A stretch of 64,000 nucleotides of DNA from Myxococcota bacterium. GTDB taxonomy: Bacteria > Myxococcota_A > Bradymonadia > UBA7976 > UBA1532. The position numbers were made by a program, and so were the translations under genes. The notes beneath the pieces were generated by a model. It saw only the letters and a list, made by a program, of their open reading frames with translations, searched no databases and was not told the origin of the DNA. The stretch spans positions 620,001-684,000 of the forward strand of contig CAUJDF010000044.1 of the NCBI GenBank assembly GCA_963169045.1. The letters are read 5' to 3'. Numbering within the stretch: position 1 is the stretch's first letter; every line of letters begins with the position of its first letter. Below are positions 35,431 through 44,102 of this stretch, one piece after another.

Positions 35431-35859
35431 TCAGCCCCGACGCTCGGCCTCGCGCTTGAAGGCCTCGAGGTTGGCGGGCAGCGTGAACTGGATCAGCTTG
35501 TTGGAGACGGAGCGCGGCACGAAGCCGGAGAGCTCGACGTCGAGGGCATACTCGGCGCGGGTGCGACCGTCGGGCAGCGCCTCGAGCCGCCACCCGCCCG
35601 TCATCGCCTTCATCATGTCGCCCTGGACGAGCGTCCACCGAACCGAGCGACCGGGCACCCCTTCGAGATCGAGGGTGTAGCGGAGCTTGCGGGCCACCGA
35701 CAGCTCGAACTCGACACGCCAGCGGTCCCCCTCGCGCTGCACGATGCGCGCGGCACTCTGGTTGGGGACGAACGCCGGATAGGACTCGAAGTCCGTGATC
35801 AGGTCGTAGAGCTGGTCCGGTCGGACGTCGATGTCGATGGACTGCCGGGCCTCTGCCAT
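35431..35859 (-). CDS. SRPBCC (RatA/Coq10-like) lipid-binding-fold protein
   Basis: A 142-residue soluble protein with the start-domain pattern of the RatA/Coq10 family: DVRPDQLYDLITDFESYPAFVP near the start, WTLVQGDMMKAMTGGWRL in the middle, and a C-terminal helix SNKLIQFTLPANLEAFKREA. The ATG at 35859 has a GGAGGGG site. Such proteins bind hydrophobic ligands such as quinones, and some act as RatA-type ribosome association factors; which applies here is unknown. It lies between the Kdo transferase (58 bp) and the PEGA gene. Confidence 0.82.
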   Translation of the reverse strand: MAEARQSIDIDVRPDQLYDLITDFESYPAFVPNQSAARIVQREGDRWRVEFELSVARKLRYTLDLEGVPGRSVRWTLVQGDMMKAMTGGWRLEALPDGRTRAEYALDVELSGFVPRSVSNKLIQFTLPANLEAFKREAERRG

Positions 35860-35917
35860 GCCGTCGTCCCCTCCGCTGGGCCGTTTCGGGCGACTGTAGC
35901 AGCGCCCGCGAGACGGA

Positions 35918-37000
35918 TCATGGTTCTCGGTCGAGCAGCGGCAACAGGGCCGCGAGGTGACGCGCCGTCGCGCCGCGGAGCGCCTCCAGCGCGGGGCGGG
36001 GATCGGGCGAAGGGGCGTCGCGAAGTCGTGCCGCCATCGCGAACGCCGTCGGCCAGTCGGCCACGGGCCACGCGCCCCGGCCGGCGAGCGCTGCCGCCTC
36101 CTCGGCGACGTTGCCCGTGCGGGGGCCATGCACCACCGGCAGGCCGTGGGCGGCGGGCTCGACGAGCGTCTGCCCCTCCCGGGCGCCGAACGTGCCGCCG
36201 ACGACCGCGACGCGGCCGAGCGCGTAGGCGGCGGCCAGCTCACCCATCGTGTCGAGGACGATCCAGCGGGCGTCGTGCGGGCAGGGTCCACCGCTGCGCC
36301 GGTGCGCGCGCACGCCGAGGCGACGCGCGGCGGCGAGGACGGCGTCGGTCCGCCCCGGATAGCGCGGCGCCACGAGCGCGGCGAGGCCGCTCTTGGCGAG
36401 GGCCGGCAGCGCAGCCGGTTCTTCGTCCGCATGGAGGGAGCCGACCACCACGTCCACCGCGCCGACCGCCGCCCGGAGCGCCTCGGTGGGGAGCGGCGCG
36501 GCGGCCGCGACCCCGTCGTGCTTGGCGTTGCCGTGTACGCGCACGCGCTCGGGGGGCACGCCGAGGGCGACCGCCGCCTCGGCGTCCGCGGATGCCCGCG
36601 CGCAGAACAGGGTCAGGCGCTGCATCGAGGGACGCAGCAAGTGTCTGATCCGAAAGGACTTTCTCGTGAGGTGACCGTCGACGACGACGACCGGGACGCG
36701 GGCGCGGGCGCAGGCAGCGATCCAGGCGGGCCAGACCTCGAGATACTCGAGGACGACGAGCCGCGGCGCGACGCGGCGCAGCGCGAGGTGCGGGAGGGGC
36801 GGGACGTCGAGGGGCGGCCGCGCGAACGGCACGCCGGGGAGCACGCGCCCGGCCATGGCGCGGCCGGTCGAGGTCCAGGCGGTCAGCAGGAGGCGCAGAT
36901 CCGGCCGCGCCGCCCGAAGGGCTTCGCCGAGCGGCGCCAGCGCGCGCACGTCGCCCGCCGACGCGCCGTGCAGCCACACGTCGGCCCGCGACAGGCTCAC
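35918..37000 (-). CDS. waaA: 3-deoxy-D-manno-octulosonic acid (Kdo) transferase-like protein
   Basis: The GTG at 37000 overlaps the preceding stop (GTGA) and opens a 360-residue GT-B glycosyltransferase. WaaA landmarks: WLHGASAGDVRALAPL at the start, PRYPGR, VLDTMGELAAAYALG and VVGGTFGAREGQTLVEPAAHGLPVVHGP. It would add Kdo to lipid A precursor at the inner membrane. Two oddities stand out. The usual N-terminal membrane anchor (about 40 residues) is missing. The catalytic Glu of the SxGE motif is Asp17 here (SAGD). It may be an active variant, a paralogue with another acceptor, or rely on a different membrane contact. The upstream gene is a membrane protein translated in coupling with it. Confidence 0.85.
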   Translation of the reverse strand: MSLSRADVWLHGASAGDVRALAPLGEALRAARPDLRLLLTAWTSTGRAMAGRVLPGVPFARPPLDVPPLPHLALRRVAPRLVVLEYLEVWPAWIAACARARVPVVVVDGHLTRKSFRIRHLLRPSMQRLTLFCARASADAEAAVALGVPPERVRVHGNAKHDGVAAAAPLPTEALRAAVGAVDVVVGSLHADEEPAALPALAKSGLAALVAPRYPGRTDAVLAAARRLGVRAHRRSGGPCPHDARWIVLDTMGELAAAYALGRVAVVGGTFGAREGQTLVEPAAHGLPVVHGPRTGNVAEEAAALAGRGAWPVADWPTAFAMAARLRDAPSPDPRPALEALRGATARHLAALLPLLDREP

Positions 37001-38979
37001 GGAACGACGACGGCCGCGCGGACCAGGGGCACCGTCAGGCTCTCGCCGGCGCGCGTCGTGTAGGCGCGGGTGCCGGCGAGCGTGCCGGCCATCTCGACGC
37101 GGTCGCCGGGCTCCACCGCCACCCCCGGCACCTCGACCCAGACGAGGCAGCCGCCCGCCGCGCGGCACGTCACGACCTGCACGTGGTCGACGCCGCCATC
37201 GCCGCGGCGGACGTCGAGCACCTCGCCGACGATGCGCACGCGGCGTCCCCGCGTGGCGTCGGACTTCAGGGCCGCGTAGGCGGGCGTCGGCGGCGCGCCG
37301 GCGAGGAAGTCGCGCACGCGGGCCCGCGCCTCGGCCTTGCGCAGACGCTCCTGTTCGGGCGAGAGGCGCTCGACGTTGATCTCGGCCTGCGCGACGCGGT
37401 GTCCTCGGGCATGGACCTCGAGGGCCAGCGTCCGCGGGCCCTCCGCGTCGAGCGCGGTGGTGAGCTCGAACTCGCCGGCCGGGTCCGCGGTGACCGCCAC
37501 CTCGCCGAGCCGGACCTCGGCACCGGGGACGGTGCGGCCACGAACGCGCACTCGATCGAGGGCGCGGGCCCAACCGTGCGGCGGCGCGAGGAGCACGACC
37601 GGGGTGGCGGGCAGCGGCAGGCGGAGCGACTCGACGAACGCGCGGGACTCGCCGGCGGGACCGGTGAGCGTCAAACGGATCGGCACGTCCAGCTCCGTCG
37701 CATCGGTGCCGGTCAAGGCGGCGAGCTGCGGTCCGGGATCGATCTCGACGCGGAAGCGGCCCGGACCGGCGGCCAGCACGGTGGCGCCCTCGACGGCGGG
37801 CGTCCAGCCGTCGAAGACCTCGAGGACGAAGGCGACCGGCACGCCGGCATGCGGCGGCTCCATCGGGGGCGCGACGAATCGGTAGTAGACGACGACGTTG
37901 AGGGTGAGCAGGCGCTCGTCGCCGCCGTCGCGTGGGCGGACGCGAAGCGGGATGGGGTTCTCGCCGACGCGGGTGTCCGCCACCGGCACGGCGAAGGTGA
38001 CGGTGGCGTCCCCGTCGATGGGGCTCGTCCCGCCCGGGTGGACGACGTCGGCGGGCTCGGTGGCGCGGACGCCGGCCGCGATCTCGAGGCGGTCGTCGAG
38101 GCGGCGCACACGCACCTCGCCGGCCAGCTCCGCGCGGAAGGCGAGGCGCTCGCGGATCAGCAGGGCGGCGGCGACGGCGGCGACGAGGCCGGCCAGCACG
38201 AGGAGCGCGAGGGCGCGGCGCGTGCGGGTGCGCGCGGCGCGGCTCTGCTCTTCGGCGACGGCGGCGGCGATGCGCGCGGCGGCGTAGCGCTCGGCGGCGT
38301 CGCGGTCGGCGGGCGTCTCCGTCGGCGTCGCGGCGGGCGTGGGCTGCGCCGGCGCGGCGGCTTGCGCGGGCTGCGCCGGCGCGGCGGCTTGCGCGGGCTG
38401 CGCCGGCGCGGCGGCTTGCGCGGGCTGCGCCGGCGCGGCGGCTTGCGCGGGCTGCACCGGCGCGGCGGCTTGCGCGGGCTGCACCGGCGCGGCGGGCGCA
38501 GGCTGCCCTGAGGCGGCGCTCGGCGCAGGCATCGCCCGCACGGCTGCCGACGGCGAGGCGGAAGGCCCCAGCTGCCGGTCGGGCGCGCGGGACGCGTTCG
38601 CCAGGCGCGGCTCCCGCGCCGGCCCCCCTTGGATCGTACGGCCGGGCGCGGCATCGGGCGGCACCGGGCTCGGCATCCCGAACAGCGTCCGCGACGCCTC
38701 CGCCTCCTCGGCCTTCGGCGCCACCGGGCTCGGCACTCCGAACAGCGTCCGCGACGGCGCGTCGTCGGCGGGCGAGGGCGACTCGACCGCCGGCGGGAGG
38801 ACAGGCGCGCCGGGGGACGTGCGGCCCAGCGGGTCGTCGTTGTCGAAGCCGCCACTCGGCGCCCGCAGCGGGCTCGGCAGGCCGAAGAAGGTGCGCGCCG
38901 GGGCCGTCGAGACGCCGCAGGCCGGGCAGCGATCGGCGTCGGCGGGGAGTTCCGTTCCGCAGGCGCCGCAACGCTCCAT
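36997..38979 (-). CDS. Zinc-ribbon single-pass membrane protein with Pro/Ala repeats
   Basis: A 660-residue protein. It has an N-terminal zinc ribbon (C4, C7, C18, C21) and a disordered region with three copies of an RT(L/F)FG(L/V/M)PSP motif at about 29-106. A Pro/Gln/Ala repeat block at about 160-212 is encoded by 27-bp tandem repeats. An Arg-rich segment and one membrane helix (about 256-275) follow. The remainder is beta-sandwich domains (EVRVRRLDDRLEIAAGVRA, LRLPLPATPVVLLAPPHGWA) and a C-terminal OB-fold-like domain (about 585-660: IVGEVLDVRRGDGG). Topology implies a cytoplasmic zinc-ribbon half and a large periplasmic half, as in the AgmX-like protein at 362-2089. Its stop overlaps the Kdo transferase start. 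Function unknown. Confidence 0.8.
   Translation of the reverse strand: MERCGACGTELPADADRCPACGVSTAPARTFFGLPSPLRAPSGGFDNDDPLGRTSPGAPVLPPAVESPSPADDAPSRTLFGVPSPVAPKAEEAEASRTLFGMPSPVPPDAAPGRTIQGGPAREPRLANASRAPDRQLGPSASPSAAVRAMPAPSAASGQPAPAAPVQPAQAAAPVQPAQAAAPAQPAQAAAPAQPAQAAAPAQPAQAAAPAQPTPAATPTETPADRDAAERYAAARIAAAVAEEQSRAARTRTRRALALLVLAGLVAAVAAALLIRERLAFRAELAGEVRVRRLDDRLEIAAGVRATEPADVVHPGGTSPIDGDATVTFAVPVADTRVGENPIPLRVRPRDGGDERLLTLNVVVYYRFVAPPMEPPHAGVPVAFVLEVFDGWTPAVEGATVLAAGPGRFRVEIDPGPQLAALTGTDATELDVPIRLTLTGPAGESRAFVESLRLPLPATPVVLLAPPHGWARALDRVRVRGRTVPGAEVRLGEVAVTADPAGEFELTTALDAEGPRTLALEVHARGHRVAQAEINVERLSPEQERLRKAEARARVRDFLAGAPPTPAYAALKSDATRGRRVRIVGEVLDVRRGDGGVDHVQVVTCRAAGGCLVWVEVPGVAVEPGDRVEMAGTLAGTRAYTTRAGESLTVPLVRAAVVVP
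38342..38500 (-). repeat. 27-bp in-frame tandem repeat, five full copies plus one partial
   Basis: Contiguous 27-bp units (GGCTGCGCC GGCGCGGCG GCTTGCGCG on the plus strand) begin at 38342, 38369, 38396, 38423 and 38450, with a degenerate sixth unit from 38477. The first four are identical; the last two carry a shared G-to-A change. They encode nine-residue units of the type PAQPAQAAA. Copy number is likely to vary between strains. Confidence 0.9.
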
Positions 38980-39082
38980 CAGCTTCCCATCGTCGTCGAA
39001 CGCCCGGGGCCGACCCGTTCCCGGCGAGTTTCGACGAGCCCCACGGTCGAGTCAATCCGGGCCCGCCTCGCAGTCCCCGGCG

Positions 39083-39111
39083 TTGAGGCCCGGCTGGACG
39101 GCCGGTATCCT
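39083..39111 (+). promoter_or_regulatory. Promoter of the M23 peptidase gene, probably leaderless
   Basis: TTGAGG (39083-39088), 17-bp spacer, TATCCT (39106-39111). The -10 ends 7 bp before the GTG at 39119, so transcription should begin at or next to the start codon. No Shine-Dalgarno sequence could be used. The -10 is identical to that of purH. Confidence 0.6.
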
Positions 39112-39118
39112 CGCGCCC

Positions 39119-39955
39119 GTGCCGATTCGATCGATCGCTCCGGCCGCCCTCCTCACGGTGGCCGCGCTCCGGGCCGGGGCGGCCTCGCCGCCACCCTCGA
39201 CCTGGACGACATATCTCGACGCGGTCGAGCGTTCGATGGCCGACGCACGCTCGCCCGAGCGCCTGCGCGCGCTTTCCGACGCCCTGCGGGCCCGCCGCGA
39301 CGAGGCGCTCGCCGCCGGTCCGGTCGATGCCGGCACGGTCCGACGCAGCGCCCTGCTCGTCGCGCGGCTCGAGTCACTGCTCGTCGCCTGGGAGCATCCG
39401 CCGCCGGCGACGGCGCGCACGCCCGTCGATCCGGAGGGGCCGCTGATCGTCCTCGACGGCGACCGCGACGTCGTCGCCGAGCCCGCCGCCGGCGAGGCGG
39501 ACGGATCGCCCGCGGTCGATGGCACGGCCTTCGTCTTCACCTGGCCCGTGGACGACGTGCGACCGACGTCCGGCTTCGGCCCGCGGCTGGACCCGCTGAG
39601 GCGCACCTGGTCGTTCCACGCCGGCGTCGACCTCGCGGGTCCCCGCGGCGCTCCCGTGCGCGCCGCCGGTTCCGGCCGCGTCGTCTTCGCCGGTTGGCGC
39701 GACGACGGATGCGGCAACACCGTGGTCGTCCGCCACGGCGCCGAGTTTCGGACGGAGTACTGCCACCTGGCGTCGATCGACGTCGCCGCCGGCGATCGGG
39801 TCGGCGCGGGCCAGCGCCTCGGCGGCATCGGCTCCACTGGCCGCAGCACCGGCAATCACCTGCACTGGACGGCGCGCCTCGGTGGCCGCGCCTTCGATCC
39901 CACCGACCTCCCAGGAAGAAGCAGCGATGCGCTTGCCGAATCGAGCCAGGACTGA
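39119..39955 (+). CDS. M23-family (LytM-type) metallopeptidase
   Basis: A 278-residue exported protein starting at GTG 39119, with a signal peptide (SIAPAALLTVAALRAGAAS). A helical segment at about 30-100 precedes the catalytic domain at about 140-270. The zinc ligands are present: His167 and Asp171 in FHAGVD, and the H-x-H pair His247/His249 in GNHLHW. The GSGRVVFAGWRDDGCGNTVVV strand is typical of the family. An active peptidoglycan endopeptidase in the periplasm is likely. The gene overlaps the cytochrome gene by 29 bp and diverges from the zinc-ribbon gene across 139 bp. Confidence 0.9.
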   Translation: MPIRSIAPAALLTVAALRAGAASPPPSTWTTYLDAVERSMADARSPERLRALSDALRARRDEALAAGPVDAGTVRRSALLVARLESLLVAWEHPPPATARTPVDPEGPLIVLDGDRDVVAEPAAGEADGSPAVDGTAFVFTWPVDDVRPTSGFGPRLDPLRRTWSFHAGVDLAGPRGAPVRAAGSGRVVFAGWRDDGCGNTVVVRHGAEFRTEYCHLASIDVAAGDRVGAGQRLGGIGSTGRSTGNHLHWTARLGGRAFDPTDLPGRSSDALAESSQD

Positions 39956-41456
39956 ACGAAGGGGCTGGTGGCCGTGGCTGCTGGCGCTGCTGCTCGCGGG
40001 CTGCGGTGGCGCGGCCACGGGCGCCGACGGCACCGACGGCGAGCCGCGACTGCTGGTCATCTCGTCACTCAACGGGTACGTCGAGCCCTGCGGCTGCACG
40101 ATCGACCTGCTGCTCGGCGGGATCGATCGCATCGCGACGATCGTCGCCGAGGAGCGCGCCCGCGGTCCGACGGCAGTGGTGGTCGTCGGCCCGCACCTCT
40201 TCGGCGGCGCCGTCGAGCCACACATGGTCGGCCAGGAGGAGGCCAAGGCGCGCCTCATCGCCCGCAGCCTCGCGGCGATGGGCGTGGACGCGGTCGTGCC
40301 CACCGCCGCGGAGCTCGCGCGGGGCCCCGACTTCTACCGGGCGCTCCGTACCGAATGGCCGCTGACCGACGTGACGGCCAACGTGCCGCTCGGCGCCGGG
40401 CGCATCGTCGCGCTCGGCACGCTGAAGGTGGGCCTCTTCGGACTCGCCGATCCAGCGGCGCCGCCGGGACCGATGGGGGCGGCGACCGATCCGGAGTCGG
40501 CGGCGAGGGCGGCGTCGGAGACGTTGCGGGCCGCCGGCGCCAGCGTCGTCGTCGCGCTCGGCGCCCTCCCCCGACCGACGCTGCGCCGTCTCGCCCAGAG
40601 CGTCCCCGGCGTCGACCTCTGGGTCCTCGGGCACGAGCCGCACGAGGAACCCCAGGTCTCCCCCGCCCTCAACACCTTCGTCGTCGAGGCGGGCGACCGC
40701 GGCCGCAACGTCGGGCGCATCGTGCTGCACGACGCCGCGCGTCCCGGGCCGCTGACGGATCCGGCGGGCGAGCGCGCCCGGAAGATCAAGGCGCTCTCGC
40801 TGCAGATCAAGATGCGAAACGACCTGTTCCAGCGGACGCGCAGCCCGGACCTTGAAGCGTCGATCGCCAGCCTCGAGGCGGAACGCGCGGCCCTCGAGCA
40901 GGCGCCCGCGGAGAAGGCCGGCAAACGGCTCGAGTACACGCTGGTGCCGGTCGCGAAGGAGATCGAGCCCCGGAGCGAGCTCGCCGGCTGGCTCGCCGAC
41001 TACAACGAACAGCTGAAGGCCATCAACCTCGCCGCCGCCGGGGAAGCGCCGCCCGTCCCGCCCGGCGGCAGCGGCTATGCGGGCGGCGCCGCCTGCGTCG
41101 ACTGCCACATCGACGCCGACGACGTCTGGAAGGACACCCCGCACGCGAAGGCTTGGGACACGCTGGTCAAGGCCGGCAAGACCTTCGACGCGGAGTGCGT
41201 CTCCTGCCACGTGACCGGCTGGCGGCAGCCGGGCGGCGCGGTGCTCGGACGCCTGAACAACCTCGAGAACGTCCAGTGCGAGGTCTGCCACGGCCCCGGG
41301 CAGGTGCACGTCGCGAGCGGCGGCGACGATGCGTCGACGTCCCGCACGGTGCCCGAGGCGGTCTGCGTGCAGTGCCACAACAAGCAGCACAGCCCCAAGT
41401 TCGACTACGCGACCTACCTGCCCCGGGTCCTGGGGCCCGGGCACCAGCGAAAATGA
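39927..41456 (+). CDS. Phosphatase-like / tetraheme cytochrome c lipoprotein
   Basis: A 509-residue protein with lipobox LLLAGC (Cys26). The N-terminal half (about 40-290) looks like a metallophosphatase/5'-nucleotidase-type domain (VISSLNGYVEPCGCTIDLLLGG; VDLWVLGHEPHEE). The middle is coiled coil (about 290-335). The C-terminal part has four c-type heme sites, C390-VDCH, C424-VSCH, C451-EVCH and C480-VQCH, in a cytochrome c-554-like arrangement. Expected to be a periplasmic-side lipoprotein moving electrons. The canonical metal ligands of the phosphatase fold are largely missing, so that half may be structural. The start at 39927, inside the peptidase gene, follows AGGAAG. Confidence 0.88.
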   Translation: MRLPNRARTERRGWWPWLLALLLAGCGGAATGADGTDGEPRLLVISSLNGYVEPCGCTIDLLLGGIDRIATIVAEERARGPTAVVVVGPHLFGGAVEPHMVGQEEAKARLIARSLAAMGVDAVVPTAAELARGPDFYRALRTEWPLTDVTANVPLGAGRIVALGTLKVGLFGLADPAAPPGPMGAATDPESAARAASETLRAAGASVVVALGALPRPTLRRLAQSVPGVDLWVLGHEPHEEPQVSPALNTFVVEAGDRGRNVGRIVLHDAARPGPLTDPAGERARKIKALSLQIKMRNDLFQRTRSPDLEASIASLEAERAALEQAPAEKAGKRLEYTLVPVAKEIEPRSELAGWLADYNEQLKAINLAAAGEAPPVPPGGSGYAGGAACVDCHIDADDVWKDTPHAKAWDTLVKAGKTFDAECVSCHVTGWRQPGGAVLGRLNNLENVQCEVCHGPGQVHVASGGDDASTSRTVPEAVCVQCHNKQHSPKFDYATYLPRVLGPGHQRK

Positions 41457-41464
41457 GTCAGTGA

Positions 41465-43804
41465 TTACTGGCCCTTGAGCGCGAGGCGCAGCACGCCCTG
41501 CGTCGTGAGGACCCACCGGCCCCCCCGCTCGTCGAAGAGGATCTGCTTCACGGCGCCCGGTACGCGCTCGTCGCCGGCCCGCACCTCGCTCCACCGTCCG
41601 TCGGCGTGGCGCCACAGGCCGCTCTCGGTGCCGACCCACACCTCGCCCTGCGCGTCGACGGCCACGCTGAGGATGCGATCGTCCGTCTTCGGCCGGCCCA
41701 CCGAGACCCAGCGATCGGCGGCGAGGTAGCCGAGACCCTCGAGCGTCGCCGCCCAGACGCGGCCCTGCCGGTCGAGCGCCACGTCGAGCACGAAGTCGCT
41801 GTCGACGAAGTCGTTCTCGTCGAAGACCGACACGCTGCCGCCGGCGAGTCGGACGAGGCCACCGTTGGTGCCGAGGTACATCACGTCGCCCGCCGGGGCG
41901 CGGACCACCGCGTTCACCCAGTCGCTCGTCGGGGCCGCGTCCTCGGCGTCGGGCTCGTCCGCCGCCTCGCCGCCCGGGGACGGCCACGTCTCGAGCTTGT
42001 CGACCGTGGCCGGGATGCGCGCCAGGCCGGCGCCGCGCCGCTGCCCGCGCTCGTCGAGCCGGAAGAGCGGGAAGGTGAGCGTGCCGCGGTCGTCGAACGC
42101 CAGCGCGCCGGCGCGGGGCACGCCCTCGAACGGCAGGGGCACTTCACCGAGCGCGCTGAAGGCGCCGCCCGCCGCGCCCTTCAGCACGCGCAGCGTCTTC
42201 CCACCGGCCGGCCAGGCCACGACCCACACCTGATCGAACGGATCGACCGCCGCGGTGAGCGCCTGGACCGCCGGCTCGTCGGCGACCGTCCACGTGGACC
42301 AGCCCGCCGCCGACCAGCGCAGCAGGCGGTTCGTGTTGGCCGCGACGATGACGCCGCCCTTCCGGTCGGGTGCCAGGCGCGCGTCCTCGATGCCCGAGGA
42401 GAGCGTCAGCGACACGAAGCGGCCGCGCTGCGCGCCGCGGACGGCGAGCACGCCGCGGTGCGCCAGCGCGTACCACGCCGTCCCGTCGGCAGTCGACGTC
42501 CGCGCCGTCACCTCGGCCCCGGCGGGCACGCCGCTGGGGTAGTTGCGCAGCGCGAACACGGGCGCCGCCCCGGGCGCGCCCCGCTCCGTCGCGGCGGCCC
42601 GCCGGACGGGGATCAAGCGAGTCGTGACCCGCGGCTCGTCGGGCGAGGTCACCGGCGGTGGCATCGGAACGGGCGGCGGCATCGGCACCGCCGGCGTCGT
42701 GGAGGCGCTGCCGCCCGCGGCCTGGCGCAGCTCCGCCGCGAGCCCGGCGGGGGCCGCCGCCTCAGCCGCGGGCTTCGGCGGCGCGGCGGGTGGCGCATCG
42801 GCGGGCGCGGACGCGGGCGCGGCGGCCACCGCGGGCGCGGACGCGGGCGCGGGCGCGGCGGCCACCACGGTCGCCGGCGGCTCGGGCACGGCCGGCGCGC
42901 CGAGGGGCCGGACCCGCGACGCCTCGGCCAGCGTCGGCGCGCCACCCGGCTGCGGCGGCGCGGGCTCGAGCGCCCACGACGCGGCGCCGGCCTCGACGAC
43001 GATCCGCGCGTCGATCGGCGTGGCGGCGGTCAACGTGCCGGCGATCCCGGAGAGGGCGTAGGTGAACCAGCGTCCCTCGTCCCACAGGGAGACGTGGGTC
43101 GCGGCCGCGGGCTCGGCGCACGTCACGGCCCTGCGCCCCTCGCCGCCGAACCGGACGGACCGGACGCGATTGCCGCAGAGCCCCTGCCCGCTGGTGTGTT
43201 CGACGAGCGCCTCCTCGCCGACGGCGACGAGCCCCTGCCCGTCGGTCGCCGCCCACACGCCGCCGTCGGGCGCGACCTCGAGCTCCCGCACGCGCAGCGT
43301 CGCGGAAACGACCTCCACGCGGCCCCCGTCGGCGCGCGCGAGCCCGCGCGGCAGGCCCACCCACACGCCGCCGGCGGCGCGCGGCGCCAGCGCCGTGACC
43401 CCACCTGTCAGCGGCGCCACGGCGAGTCGCTCCCATCCCCTGCCCGGCGCGCGCCACGCGAGGCCGCTCGGCAGCCCCACGTAGAGCGTGCCGTCCGCGG
43501 CCTCCGCGAGGCTCGTCGCGTCGCCGCCCGGCGCGTCCGACCCCGCCTCCGCCTGAAAGCTGCCGGTCGCCCGGTCCCACGAGACGAGGCCATCGGCGGT
43601 GATTCCCCACACTCGCGCCGGGGTGACGCGTAATACGCGGATGCGCTCCAGATCGGAGTAGGCCTCCCACGGCGCGGCGGCGGCGCTCACCGGAGCGGCG
43701 GCGGCGCTCACCGGAGCGGGGGCGGCGACCCCAGCGGGAGGCGGCGCCGAGCCGCAGCCGACGAAGAGTACCTGGACGAGCGGAACCAGCGCGCGGCGCG
43801 ACAT
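41465..43804 (-). CDS. Beta-propeller (two-component-regulator propeller-like) lipoprotein
   Basis: A 779-residue protein with lipobox LFVGC (about Cys17) followed by a duplicated PVSAAAA linker. Propeller blades recur through the protein (RVWGITADGLVSWDRATG, GGVWVGLPRGLARADGG, GGVWAATDGQGLVAVGEE; GEVWVGTESGLWRHADG at the end), matching the reg_prop/NHL style. The centre (about 290-400) is an Ala/Pro-rich disordered stretch, so there are probably two propellers joined by a linker. Lacking any kinase or DNA-binding part, it is not a sensor kinase itself. It meets the cytochrome gene tail to tail and diverges from the TPR gene across 298 bp. Confidence 0.78.
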   Translation of the reverse strand: MSRRALVPLVQVLFVGCGSAPPPAGVAAPAPVSAAAAPVSAAAAPWEAYSDLERIRVLRVTPARVWGITADGLVSWDRATGSFQAEAGSDAPGGDATSLAEAADGTLYVGLPSGLAWRAPGRGWERLAVAPLTGGVTALAPRAAGGVWVGLPRGLARADGGRVEVVSATLRVRELEVAPDGGVWAATDGQGLVAVGEEALVEHTSGQGLCGNRVRSVRFGGEGRRAVTCAEPAAATHVSLWDEGRWFTYALSGIAGTLTAATPIDARIVVEAGAASWALEPAPPQPGGAPTLAEASRVRPLGAPAVPEPPATVVAAAPAPASAPAVAAAPASAPADAPPAAPPKPAAEAAAPAGLAAELRQAAGGSASTTPAVPMPPPVPMPPPVTSPDEPRVTTRLIPVRRAAATERGAPGAAPVFALRNYPSGVPAGAEVTARTSTADGTAWYALAHRGVLAVRGAQRGRFVSLTLSSGIEDARLAPDRKGGVIVAANTNRLLRWSAAGWSTWTVADEPAVQALTAAVDPFDQVWVVAWPAGGKTLRVLKGAAGGAFSALGEVPLPFEGVPRAGALAFDDRGTLTFPLFRLDERGQRRGAGLARIPATVDKLETWPSPGGEAADEPDAEDAAPTSDWVNAVVRAPAGDVMYLGTNGGLVRLAGGSVSVFDENDFVDSDFVLDVALDRQGRVWAATLEGLGYLAADRWVSVGRPKTDDRILSVAVDAQGEVWVGTESGLWRHADGRWSEVRAGDERVPGAVKQILFDERGGRWVLTTQGVLRLALKGQ

Positions 43805-44102
43805 CGCGATCTCCCGTGGCGGAGCGGCACCGCCGGTTTGCTACCACAGGCGTCCCGTGGCAACAACGACGCGCTGCCCCCGCACGATAACACCGGACTC
43901 GAAACGTGACCGATCCCGAGCCCATAAGTAGTCTTGTCGCCAGACGCAGCGCATCGGCCGGCGGCGTGATCCGTTCCCATCCGGCACGGGCAGGCCGGCA
44001 GAGCGCCCGGCCGACGAGGCGCCCCGGGCGCAGCGGGTCGGACCGGCGCGACGCGAGAGGCAGGCGAGGAACACCCCGAGTGACGGTCGGGCACCCCGCA
44101 GG
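43805..44102. other. Divergent intergenic region (298 bp)
   Basis: This is the longest gap between genes in the window. It separates divergent starts at 43804 and 44103, so both promoters should be here. I find no convincing -35/-10 pair on either strand; CATAAG (plus, about 43923) and TAGCAA (minus, about 43840) are isolated -10-like words. No small ORF or structured RNA is apparent. Confidence 0.5.

Noticed and set aside
38342-38500. Regular repeats considered as a CRISPR array
   Set aside because: Units are contiguous with no spacers, are in frame and encode a Pro/Ala/Gln tract.
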